Source: Rhodospirillaceae bacterium (lineage in GTDB: Bacteria; Pseudomonadota; Alphaproteobacteria; UBA8366; GCA-2717185). Taken from it: a stretch of DNA of 25,439 nt. Where the stretch lies: contig PBDC01000044.1 of NCBI GenBank assembly GCA_002717185.1, forward strand, positions 1-25,439. Reading direction: 5' to 3'. The translations under genes were made by a program, and so were the position numbers. Each line of letters starts with the position of its first letter. The stretch's first letter is position 1. This document shows positions 16,588 to 23,225 of the stretch, one piece after another. A model generated the notes under the pieces. That model saw only the letters and a list, made by a program, of their open reading frames with translations. It had not been told where the DNA came from and ran no database searches.

Positions 16588-17077
16588 GCCTGAAAGCGTG
16601 CGACAGTTTGTTAGTGTCCTCCTGCTGACCGTCTTGGCCGGCTGCATAACGGCGCCGAAACCGCCGCCTGTAAAACCCAAACTCGAAAAGCAAAGCGTGG
16701 CATCAAAGCCAGCGCAGACACAGCTGCGCACGTTGCCGAAAATCGTCGTTAAGCCGAAACCAGTGCAACAGCCGCAGACTGCCGCAGTTACGCCGGCGCC
16801 CACAAAAGCTACGATCAATTACGATCCCAAACAGCTTTACGGACTGAATTACCGACGCGTTAACGAGTTGCTTGGCTCCGCCAGCTTCGTCCGCCGCGAT
16901 GGACCAGCAGAGGTCTGGCAGTATCGTGCCAAGGCCTGTGTGCTAGATGTTTATCTTTACAAAAACGCGGGTGAACTAACGGTCGCGCATGTCGATATAC
17001 GGAAACGAAAGAAAGCGACGGAACCTCCGCGGCAATGCTTCCACAAGCTGATAACCAAACGTACTAAGCTTTCTTAA
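16577..17077 (+). CDS. Small lipoprotein with BamE/SmpA-like C-terminal region
   Basis: A predicted lipoprotein with a hydrophobic signal (VRQFVSVLLLTVLAGC) ending in the lipobox LAGC. A Pro/Lys/Gln-rich linker follows (about residues 25-75), then a compact C-terminal domain with YGLNYRRVNELLG, AEVWQYRAKACVLDVYLY, reminiscent of the small BamE/SmpA-type fold; this resemblance is a weak assignment. The long frame starts at GTG 16577, overlapping the bactofilin end by 11 bases. GTG 16598 is an equally good alternative, giving a 16-residue signal up to and including the Cys. Two cysteines in the C-terminal domain could form a disulfide. The gene likely depends on translation of the bactofilin message. 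Its stop TAA overlaps the stop of convergent nth. Confidence 0.8.
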   Translation: MKDKPESVRQFVSVLLLTVLAGCITAPKPPPVKPKLEKQSVASKPAQTQLRTLPKIVVKPKPVQQPQTAAVTPAPTKATINYDPKQLYGLNYRRVNELLGSASFVRRDGPAEVWQYRAKACVLDVYLYKNAGELTVAHVDIRKRKKATEPPRQCFHKLITKRTKLS

Positions 17078-17712
17078 CTCAACAATGTCTTGCCCTTGAA
17101 CCGGCATACGTCACTGACAATACAGGTAGGGCATTCCGGCTTGCGCGCTTTGCAGACATAACGACCGTGCAAAATCAGCCAATGGTGAGCGTGTCTTTTG
17201 TAGGCTTCCGGCACCACCTTCTCTAGCTTCTTTTCCACCAGATCAACATTCTTGCCGGGCGCTAGCCCGGTGCGGTTACCGATTCGAAAAATATGCGTAT
17301 CGACCGCGATAGTCGGCACACCCCAGGCGATGTTAAGCACGACATTCGCTGTTTTCCGCCCAACTCCGGCAAGTTTCTGTAACGCGTCGCGCTCCTGCGG
17401 TACCTCCCCACCATGATCGTCGATCAGCTGTTGGCTGAGCTTGATTACGTTCTTCGCTTTATTGTTGAACAAACCGATCGTTTTAATGTGGTCACGTACC
17501 GTCGCTTCACCCAAGATCAACATCTTCTGCGGCGTATTAGCAAGCTTGAATAGCGGTCCCGTCGCCTTGTTGACACCTACATCTGTCGCCTGAGCCGATA
17601 GCACCACAGCGACCAGCAAGGTGTAGGGGTTTGTGAAGTCGAGCTCGCCCTTCGGCTCGGGATCGGCTGACTGTAAACGATTGAAAAACGTCTCGATATC
17701 AGCTTTTTTCAT
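17074..17712 (-). CDS. nth: Endonuclease III (DNA glycosylase/AP lyase)
   Basis: A base-excision repair enzyme that removes oxidised pyrimidines and cleaves the abasic site. From ATG 17712 the protein has 212 residues, and its key residues fall on the same numbers as in the E. coli enzyme: catalytic Lys120 in the helix-hairpin-helix segment LAGVGRKTANVVLN, Asp138 in VDTHIFRIGNR, and the iron-sulfur cysteines 187, 194, 197 and 203 (C-x6-C-x2-C-x5-C). This coincidence decides the start over the GTG at 17766, which would add 18 residues. It diverges from the DUF2244 gene and meets the lipoprotein gene tail to tail with stop codons overlapping by four bases. Confidence 0.96.
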   Translation of the reverse strand: MKKADIETFFNRLQSADPEPKGELDFTNPYTLLVAVVLSAQATDVGVNKATGPLFKLANTPQKMLILGEATVRDHIKTIGLFNNKAKNVIKLSQQLIDDHGGEVPQERDALQKLAGVGRKTANVVLNIAWGVPTIAVDTHIFRIGNRTGLAPGKNVDLVEKKLEKVVPEAYKRHAHHWLILHGRYVCKARKPECPTCIVSDVCRFKGKTLLS

Positions 17713-17784
17713 CAGCTTGAGCCTATTAGGGAAATTCCACGACCGATGGACAGGGTGAATGGGCACCTGTATTTTAAAACGGCG

Positions 17785-18279
17785 ATGAACAATGAATCCA
17801 CGCCAAACGGACCGGTGATCTATTTCGATGCAAAGCTGCGACCGTATCGTAGCCTCAATCCGACCGGATTCGCGATCTTAATGCTCGCCGCTTCTGTTCT
17901 GGGCTTCGCTATTGGCATTTCCTTCATGATTGCAGGCGCCTGGCCAGTTTTTGGCTTCTGTGGACTAGAGTTGATTCTCTTGTACGTCGCGTTCCACCTT
18001 AACTACCGCAGTGGCCGCGAATTCGAACACATACGCCTGACCGATGCAGGGCTGCAGATCCGCCGCTACGGACCGAAGGGCGAGACCAGCCGCGAAGATA
18101 TCGAGCCAAGTTGGCTGCGGGTAGCCGTCAACGAAACACCTCCCGACAAAGGAAAGTTGATCTTATCTAGCCACGGTCAGTCGATCAAAATCGGCGATTT
18201 TCTGACACCCAAAAAACGATATGAGGTCGCCGCGGCGTTGCGGTCTGCCATCGAACATTATCGCGCGCCGGCGCTTTAA
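17785..18279 (+). CDS. DUF2244 domain-containing membrane protein
   Basis: A protein of about 164 residues of the DUF2244 family, function unknown. The family pattern is visible: a short N-terminal strand with LRPYRSLNPTGF, two transmembrane segments (roughly residues 30-50 and 52-72 from this start), then a soluble C-terminal domain beginning FEHIRLTDAGLQIRR and containing PSWLRVAV and ILSSHGQSIKIGDFLTPKKR. The frame is open to ATG 17746, which would place the start within the possible extended nth start; ATG 17785 fits typical members better. Neither has a good ribosome-binding site. It diverges from nth. A near-palindrome GCGCTT-T-AAGCGC spans its stop codon, without a clear T-run. Confidence 0.85.
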   Translation: MNNESTPNGPVIYFDAKLRPYRSLNPTGFAILMLAASVLGFAIGISFMIAGAWPVFGFCGLELILLYVAFHLNYRSGREFEHIRLTDAGLQIRRYGPKGETSREDIEPSWLRVAVNETPPDKGKLILSSHGQSIKIGDFLTPKKRYEVAAALRSAIEHYRAPAL

Positions 18280-18579
18280 GCGCTCCTTCTTTCCACCGAA
18301 AATTTGCGCTATTATTGACACAAGCGTCTACGCGCATGCTTTTATGACAAGCTGACATCACCATGGACCGACTTTACACCTGTCTTACCGGTCAAGCCGT
18401 CGGCTTCACCCTTGCGCTGGTCTTCGATTTTGCTGCGCAGGACATTCGGCCCTTGAGTCCATTCAGCTAAGACAAAATCCTCGGCGAGGGTGAGAACGCT
18501 TAGTTCAACACTGTCAACAGCACCGTACTATTCACCTTAGGGGGCGGTTATCGTGGCCAAAACACGCTAACCAATTCCC
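18280..18579. other. 300-base gap between convergent DUF2244 gene and dapB
   Basis: No recognisable gene. A 35-codon frame at 18363-18470 on the plus strand encodes a protein starting MDRLYTCLTGQAVGFTLALV; it has no ribosome-binding site and I do not call it. A TTGACA at 18315-18320 has only a weak TTTTAT 19 bases downstream, and TATTAT at 18310-18315 lacks a good -35. No intrinsic terminator for either flanking gene is evident. Confidence 0.45.
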
Positions 18580-19398
18580 TCAATCCTCGAAGCCCAGGAC
18601 GTGGCGCATGTTGTAGAGGCCGGCCTTACGCCCCTGTGTCCAAAGCGCAGCGCGGACCGCACCAGCAGCGAAGACCTTGCGACTGCCCGCCTTGTGGGTC
18701 AGTACGACCCGTTCGCCGTCACCTGCGTAAATAACTGAGTGCTCACCGACAACATCACCGCCGCGCAAGACGGCGAAGCCAATCTCGCCATCGGGCCGTG
18801 CGCCAGTAATGCCGTCGCGGGCAGCTTTGTAGACGCTGTCCAGTTCGACACCACGACCAGCGGCAGCCGCATGGCCCAACCCCAACGCCGTGCCAGACGG
18901 TGCGTCGATCTTGTGCTTGTGATGCATCTCAACGACGTCGATATCGTATTCGTTTGGCCCCAGAATACTTGCAACTTGCTCGGTCAACGCCAGTAACAGG
19001 GTCACGCCAACGCTCATATTTGGCGCCCAAACAATAGGGACATGACGCGCCGCTGCCTCTACCACGCCAGCTTGCTCTTTATTAAGTCCTGTCGTGCCGA
19101 TGACCATCGCGGCGCCTGCCTGTGCTGCGAGCCTGGAATGTTCGACAGTCGCCTCTGGCACGGTGAAATCGATGACCACATCGACGCCGGCAATCATCGC
19201 TGCTGCGTCCTGTCCTATGCTAACCCCGAGCGGTTCGATACCAGCGACCACACCTATATCCTTGCCTACAACATCTTGTCCCGGCATATCAACGCCTCCG
19301 AACACGGTGCAGCCATCCGTCTCGGTGACCTGCGCAACGACCATCTGGCCCATCCGGCCGCTGCCTCCGACGACCCCAACTTTCAACTCATTCGCCAT
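18580..19398 (-). CDS. dapB: 4-hydroxy-tetrahydrodipicolinate reductase
   Basis: DapB reduces 4-hydroxy-tetrahydrodipicolinate with NAD(P)H in the diaminopimelate/lysine pathway, supplying cell-wall precursor. From ATG 19398 the protein has 272 residues, the normal length. The Rossmann motif VVGGSGRMGQ is at residues 9-18, and the substrate-binding and catalytic stretch VVEMHHKHKIDAPSGTALGL lies near residues 155-175 with the His-His pair and Lys. IGTTGL, FTVPEA and APNMSVGV are further family motifs. GAGAGGG upstream of ATG 19398 decides the start over an in-frame codon at 19434. It lies downstream of the response regulator on the same strand, with a 317-base gap, so it probably has its own promoter. 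Confidence 0.96.
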   Translation of the reverse strand: MANELKVGVVGGSGRMGQMVVAQVTETDGCTVFGGVDMPGQDVVGKDIGVVAGIEPLGVSIGQDAAAMIAGVDVVIDFTVPEATVEHSRLAAQAGAAMVIGTTGLNKEQAGVVEAAARHVPIVWAPNMSVGVTLLLALTEQVASILGPNEYDIDVVEMHHKHKIDAPSGTALGLGHAAAAGRGVELDSVYKAARDGITGARPDGEIGFAVLRGGDVVGEHSVIYAGDGERVVLTHKAGSRKVFAAGAVRAALWTQGRKAGLYNMRHVLGFED

Positions 19399-19715
19399 AC
19401 CGTCCCTCTCCCACCTATTCGTTCCAGGTGCCACTATATGGCACGCCGTTCGAATTTGGTCACTTCAGCCTATCCAGTCTTTTTGCGGTTTCCCCGCTTG
19501 CTGGCGAACGCTTGCAAGAAATATTTTTCCAATCATTCCTTAGGCCCGGGATTTTCTCACCTGTAGTGCGCCTCAGTCACACCGAGAACCCTTGGCTCTA
19601 ACCAAAAATTTTAGATCAGACCAAAATCTTTCTAAAATCGTAAATACTATGCCCATCTGGAAATGTGATGTCGTTAGCAGCTGGTAGAACGCGCCACCAC
19701 TGTTTTTAATAACCA
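19399..19715. other. AT-rich 317-base gap between response regulator and dapB
   Basis: The part from about 19500 to 19715 is clearly richer in A and T than the surroundings. It should contain the dapB promoter and the end of the response regulator transcript. AGCTGGTAGAACGCGCC at about 19680-19696 looks like a tRNA D-arm but no anticodon or T-arm follows, so no tRNA is called. No protein gene is supported. Confidence 0.5.
19604..19637 (-). terminator. Weak candidate terminator behind the response regulator gene
   Basis: In the minus-strand transcript TTTTAGA and TCTAAAA (19637-19631 and 19615-19609) can pair around a 15-base loop and are followed by a run of T residues ending near 19604. The stem is AT-only in most pairs, so it would be unstable; a factor-dependent end or chance is equally possible. 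Confidence 0.25.
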
Positions 19716-20450
19716 TTAAAGATCAAGAACAAGCCTATAACCGCCTAGCTCCGTCACAAGAATTTCAGCGTTCGAAGGGTCCACCTCAATTTTCTGGCGC
19801 AGACGGTAGACATGGGTCTCCAAAGTGTGCGTCGTGACGCCCTCATTATAGCCCCATACTTCACCTAATAAGGTTTCACGATCAACTGCGTTGGGGCTGG
19901 AGTGATAGAGATACTTTAGGATCGAAGTTTCTTTCTCGGTAAGCCGGATCGTGCGATCATCTGCTATGTAAGCGAGCAATTTGGCACTCGGCTGGAAAGT
20001 ATAGGGTCCGATCGTAAAAACGTTGTTCTCGCTCTGCTCGTGCAGGTGAAGCTGCGCGCGCAGCCGAGCAAGCAAAACGCCAAGACGAAAGGGCTTGGTG
20101 ATGAATTCATTGGCGCCCGCATCGAGACCCGAAATGGGGTCAGCATTCGTTTCCACACTGGTCAGCATAATTATTGGTATTTTTACGCCGCTGCTGCGCA
20201 TTAGTCGGCAGGCATCACGCCCGTCCATGTCTGGCAGGCTGGCCTCAAGAAGAATGGCGTCAAAATGATCCTCTTTCAACATTGCCAGCGCATCACTCCC
20301 CGTCTCGGCGAGGGCTGTCGCGAATTCCTCATTCAGTTGTAACTGCTCTGAAAGAGAATCCCGTAACACTGCATCATCATCCACGATAAGGATATTTCTC
20401 CCCGCGGTGTCCCCACCAGCCGCTGGACGCTCAATCCCAGTGCCGCTCAT
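19716..20450 (-). CDS. OmpR-type response regulator with Glu at the phosphoacceptor site
   Basis: A DNA-binding response regulator of 244 residues: receiver domain about 19-133, winged-helix domain about 145-240 (LTEKETSILKYL, GVTTHTLETHVYRLRQKIE). The acidic pair is present (IVDDD), as are the conserved Thr (IIMLTS) and Lys (FITKPF). The phosphoacceptor position in AILLEASLPDMDG is Glu69 (codon GAG at 20246-20244) in place of Asp. Such a residue usually mimics or bypasses phosphorylation, so the protein may be active without a kinase; no histidine kinase gene is nearby. AAAGG five bases before ATG 20450 sets the start over the longer frame to 20519. Its regulon is unknown. A dyad lies about 100 bases upstream. 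Confidence 0.92.
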   Translation of the reverse strand: MSGTGIERPAAGGDTAGRNILIVDDDAVLRDSLSEQLQLNEEFATALAETGSDALAMLKEDHFDAILLEASLPDMDGRDACRLMRSSGVKIPIIMLTSVETNADPISGLDAGANEFITKPFRLGVLLARLRAQLHLHEQSENNVFTIGPYTFQPSAKLLAYIADDRTIRLTEKETSILKYLYHSSPNAVDRETLLGEVWGYNEGVTTHTLETHVYRLRQKIEVDPSNAEILVTELGGYRLVLDL

Positions 20451-20856
20451 CTCAGCCTTTCCATTGTGTTTTAATACAGCAAAACCAACGTGCCACCCCC
20501 AGTTTTCTGATTGCGACAAATGCGAAGAATTGGTTAGCGTGTGATTCAGCGCATAGACCGTAGTTGTCTAGTCTATTGCAATTTCCAATATTCTCCTTAT
20601 TCAAAACGTAAAATTTCAAGGCCATTACACTAGGTAAGTCAATAACAGGTCGTGGACATTCGGGTACGCTAATGGAACGACTAGGATGTCGATATGGTCA
20701 ATCCGCATGCGAAGGTGCTTTTCGGCATTCGCCAGTCCAAACTGCAATAGCCAATTTTTGGCCGCAGGCCCGTCGCCAGCGATATTGCTGACGAAACTGC
20801 ACACTGCGGTCATTGTCGCCGAGTCCTAAAACCCCAGCCCCCAAGAGAGCCGCATG
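20451..20856. other. Divergent region upstream of the response regulator
   Basis: About 400 bases without a supported gene. A 62-codon minus-strand frame at 20625-20813 (starting MTAVCSFVSNIAGDGPAAKN) has no recognisable family and a poorly placed ribosome-binding site; I leave it uncalled. The region 20560-20640 is AT-rich and probably carries the response regulator promoter. Confidence 0.45.
20553..20576. repeat. Overlapping inverted repeats upstream of the response regulator
   Basis: ATAGAC at 20553-20558 is matched by GTCTAT at 20571-20576, and TAGAC at 20554-20558 also by GTCTA at 20566-20570. The dyads lie about 105-125 bases upstream of the response regulator start. They could be an operator, for example for autoregulation, but two overlapping 5-6 base dyads can arise by chance. 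Confidence 0.3.
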
Positions 20857-20889
20857 CTAACTGCCTGGCAGCCCCTGCACTGCAGTTAG
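20857..20889 (+). promoter_or_regulatory. Two-part hairpin in the ribA leader region
   Basis: CTAACTGC (20857-20864) and GCAGTTAG (20882-20889) form a perfect 8-base stem. Inside it, after a symmetric 3x3 internal loop, GCAG (20868-20871) pairs with CTGC (20875-20878) around a CCC loop. No T-run follows, so it is not a standard terminator. The sequence does not show the conserved FMN riboswitch core expected for a riboflavin leader. It could be a leader structure or protein-binding dyad for the ribA transcript. Confidence 0.5.
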
Positions 20890-21077
20890 TGGCTCATCAG
20901 TCGCAACGCCTTTTGCATGCTGTTATGATTGCATCATCGGCTATCTGTCTGCTACCGACCCTTACCACTTTGCCCTCAAAGATAATTGCCGCCATAACAT
21001 TGACGTCCTTGACCCTGTCCTTCGGCATAGACCTAATATGGCTTCTTAAAAACGCCTGTGGAAATTCGCCAACATGA
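20889..21077 (+). CDS. Possible small membrane protein coupled to ribA
   Basis: A 62-codon frame starting with GTG 20889 (an internal ATG at 20925 is an alternative). It encodes two hydrophobic stretches, about residues 13-27 and 32-53 (for example IIAAITLTSLTLSFGIDLIW), and a short polar tail. Its TGA stop overlaps the ribA ATG as ATGA, a common sign of translational coupling, and ribA itself has a weak ribosome-binding site. Against it: no ribosome-binding site is visible, no family is recognised, and by hand count only about half its third codon positions are G or C, lower than the neighbouring genes appear. I consider it possible but unproven. Confidence 0.3.
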   Translation: MAHQSQRLLHAVMIASSAICLLPTLTTLPSKIIAAITLTSLTLSFGIDLIWLLKNACGNSPT

Positions 21078-22192
21078 ACGCACCCCTCGAATTTAGCATC
21101 GCCCCTCAACCCAACGCACAGGATGCCAGCTTGACCGCCGTCGGCCGGTGCGTCGGGGACCTGCGACGCGGTATGGCTATCGTCTTGCGCGACGGTTTAG
21201 ATGCGATGCTGGTGACGGCGGCGGAATCCTGTGTCGATCCGCGCGCGCTCACGATGCTGACCGATGCTGGCGTCACTTGCCTGGTCACGGCCTCGCGCGC
21301 CGCCGCACTGGGTTTGGACGTAGGCGCCGCCGCTGTCGCCGCCATCGAAACTAAGGGCGGGCTGGACCGGGACGCGATCGCGACGATCATTGGCGAGACG
21401 TTCGACGGATCTCGGCTCACCGGGCCAGTTGCCAAAACGGCCACGCCGATGCAACAGACAGCGTTGGAAGTCGTCAAGCTAGCCCGACTTTTGCCGGCAG
21501 CCCTGACATCGCCCATTCATAGCGATGCGACCGAATTCACACAGCACTACAACCTACTAGCTCTCGACATTGCAAACATCCCAAAATACCGAGGCGCCGC
21601 AGGAGCCTTAATGGATTACACCGTGGATACCGCGGTGCCGCTGGAGGGGGCGGAGCATACCCGAATGATCGCCTTTCGCCCGGCCGACGGCGGTAAGGCC
21701 CATGTCGCAATCGTGATCGGTGAACCGGACAATGGCGAAGCAGTGCTTGCACGGCTGCACTCGGAATGCTTCACAGGCGACCTATTCGGCAGCCTACGCT
21801 GCGATTGCGGCGACCAGCTGCGCGGTGCCGTCGCAGCAATCAATGAAGCGGGCGGTGGAGTACTGCTATACTTGGCCCAGGAAGGCCGTGGCATCGGGTT
21901 GGTCAATAAGCTGCGCGCCTACAAACTTCAAGATGACGGATTCGACACGATCGATGCGAACGAACAACTCGGCTTCGAAGCAGATGAGCGGGTCTATGCA
22001 CCCGCGGCAATGATGCTATGCCGCCTTGGCTTCACGCGCGTCAGGTTGATGACGAACAACCCGGACAAGGTTGCAGCCTTAGAAGCGCACGGGATCGACA
22101 TCGTGGACCGCGTCACCCACGCCTTCCCATCCAACGAGCACAACGAACAATATATATCGACCAAGGCCGCCCGAAGCGGGCATTTATTTTAG
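21074..22192 (+). CDS. ribA: GTP cyclohydrolase II with degenerate N-terminal DHBP synthase-like region
   Basis: GTP cyclohydrolase II opens the GTP ring in the first step of riboflavin synthesis. The 372-residue protein has its catalytic domain from about residue 175: the zinc cysteines are Cys232, Cys243 and Cys245 (SECFTGDLFGSLRCDCGDQL), followed by YLAQEGRGIGLVNKLRAYKL and MTNNPDKVAALEAHGI. The first 150 residues resemble the RibB (DHBP synthase) fold in outline (RRGMAIVLRD, ALTMLTDAGVTCLV) but lack the acidic DxEDxEGD and RxGHTE-type active-site motifs, so this half is probably inactive, as in other alphaproteobacterial RibA proteins. The ribosome-binding site is weak. An L,D-transpeptidase gene follows on the same strand after about 314 bases. 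Confidence 0.93.
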   Translation: MNAPLEFSIAPQPNAQDASLTAVGRCVGDLRRGMAIVLRDGLDAMLVTAAESCVDPRALTMLTDAGVTCLVTASRAAALGLDVGAAAVAAIETKGGLDRDAIATIIGETFDGSRLTGPVAKTATPMQQTALEVVKLARLLPAALTSPIHSDATEFTQHYNLLALDIANIPKYRGAAGALMDYTVDTAVPLEGAEHTRMIAFRPADGGKAHVAIVIGEPDNGEAVLARLHSECFTGDLFGSLRCDCGDQLRGAVAAINEAGGGVLLYLAQEGRGIGLVNKLRAYKLQDDGFDTIDANEQLGFEADERVYAPAAMMLCRLGFTRVRLMTNNPDKVAALEAHGIDIVDRVTHAFPSNEHNEQYISTKAARSGHLF

Positions 22193-22506
22193 AATGCCAG
22201 CGTACCCTGGGTTTCTGCTATCGTTGGTACTTAAGTCGTAAAGACCTTTCGGCGGGGAAAATTAGGGTCTTGGAATTAGAGCACAACCACCCCCGTCTCG
22301 CGTACCAGCACCCGCCATATTGGCGGCACCTTGGCGAGGTTTCACACCTAATTGCAGCCAAACACGCGAATGAAAAATATTCGAAGTCGCACACCACCGC
22401 AGCCTTCATGGAACTCGATGCGCACTGGAAACGTTCGGCCGCTATTACCACCTAAAGGTAGGCGATCACTCTTAAGACGGCTACGGATTTATGAAAGAGG
22501 CGGATC
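22193..22506. other. 314-base gap between ribA and the L,D-transpeptidase gene
   Basis: No supported gene. Two overlapping frames on opposite strands cross it (plus strand to 22455, minus 22218-22451), neither recognisable. Two inverted repeats with 19-base loops lie in tandem: GTACC/GGTAC at 22202-22230 and AAGACC/GGTCTT at 22241-22271; neither has a T-run. Confidence 0.45.
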
Positions 22507-23016
22507 ATGGATATTATAGTCTCACCCGCTGGCGCGCTTAGCTATAAATGCAAAAGCGTGCGCTGTGCCTTAGGACATGGTGGCGCACGCGCCGACAAAC
22601 GCGAGGGAGACGGCGCCACACCGGTAGGCTGTTTTGCGCTCCGAAGGGTCCTTTATCGCGCGGACCGAATTGCAAAGCCAAAAACCGACTTGCCCATCAG
22701 CGCCATCGACCGATTGGATGGATGGTGCGACGCGCCGGATGACACAAATTACAATCAGGCAATCACTCTGCCTTATCCAGCCAGCGCCGAACCACTGTGG
22801 CGCAACGATGGTCTGTACGATCTGATCGTTGTTTTGGGCCACAATGATGACCCACCACTACCCGGTGCTGGCAGCGCGATTTTTTGGCACGTGGCTCGCC
22901 CAGACTTTGGCTCAACGGAGGGTTGCATCGCGATCTCGTTGGCTGATTTCCGCGACGCTATTCAGAGCTGCGGTCCAGGCGACCATCTTTGTGTTCAAGC
23001 CGAACCAGCCTGTTAA
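22507..23016 (+). CDS. L,D-transpeptidase (YkuD) family protein
   Basis: YkuD-fold enzymes make or exchange peptide cross-links in peptidoglycan using a catalytic cysteine. The 169-residue protein has the active-site stretch FWHVARPDFGSTEGCIAIS, with His128 and Cys140, in the less common STEGC form. The N-terminal half has the typical KREGDGATPVGCFALRRVLY. No signal peptide is visible (the N-terminus is MDIIVSPAGALSYKCKSVRC), which is unusual for an enzyme expected in the periplasm, although this subgroup often lacks an obvious one. GAGG upstream of ATG 22507 supports the start. It may act in envelope maintenance, but cross-linking activity is not shown. Confidence 0.88.
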   Translation: MDIIVSPAGALSYKCKSVRCALGHGGARADKREGDGATPVGCFALRRVLYRADRIAKPKTDLPISAIDRLDGWCDAPDDTNYNQAITLPYPASAEPLWRNDGLYDLIVVLGHNDDPPLPGAGSAIFWHVARPDFGSTEGCIAISLADFRDAIQSCGPGDHLCVQAEPAC

Positions 23017-23225
23017 TCGAACAAAGAATGCCGGCTTATACCACTGCGTACATTGAACATCGTCGAGCCCATCAATCACCAAGTTTCTAAAGTATTTGAC
23101 TCTTAGATAGTGGGCGGCGATGAGGAATCACAATTCAAACTCACAAAACTCGCTGTAGCATTCGACTGGCATGGGCTCAGAATAATGCCCGAACAGACCG
23201 CAATAACGAGCGACAGGGATCGACC

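Noticed and set aside
18363..18470. 35-codon frame with a TTGACA upstream
   Set aside because: No ribosome-binding site, weak -10, no recognisable protein features beyond one hydrophobic stretch.
19042..19566. Long plus-strand frames opposite dapB
   Set aside because: They are antisense shadows of dapB, whose motifs and length are unambiguous on the other strand.
19680..19715. tRNA-like D-arm sequence
   Set aside because: The string resembles a D-arm, but no anticodon stem, T-loop or acceptor pairing follows; the sequence runs into the end of the response regulator gene.
20625..20813. 62-codon minus-strand frame upstream of the response regulator
   Set aside because: It has an ATG but no family resemblance, and the nearest AGGA is too far from the start. 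Length is within chance expectation.
22218..22451. Cysteine-rich 77-codon minus-strand frame
   Set aside because: Cys content is suggestive, but there is no motif spacing typical of a metal site and no ribosome-binding site was identified.
22018..22455. 145-codon plus-strand frame at the end of ribA
   Set aside because: More than a third lies inside ribA in another frame and is Arg/Gln-rich, as out-of-frame translation of GC-rich coding sequence usually is. The remainder matches nothing I recognise.
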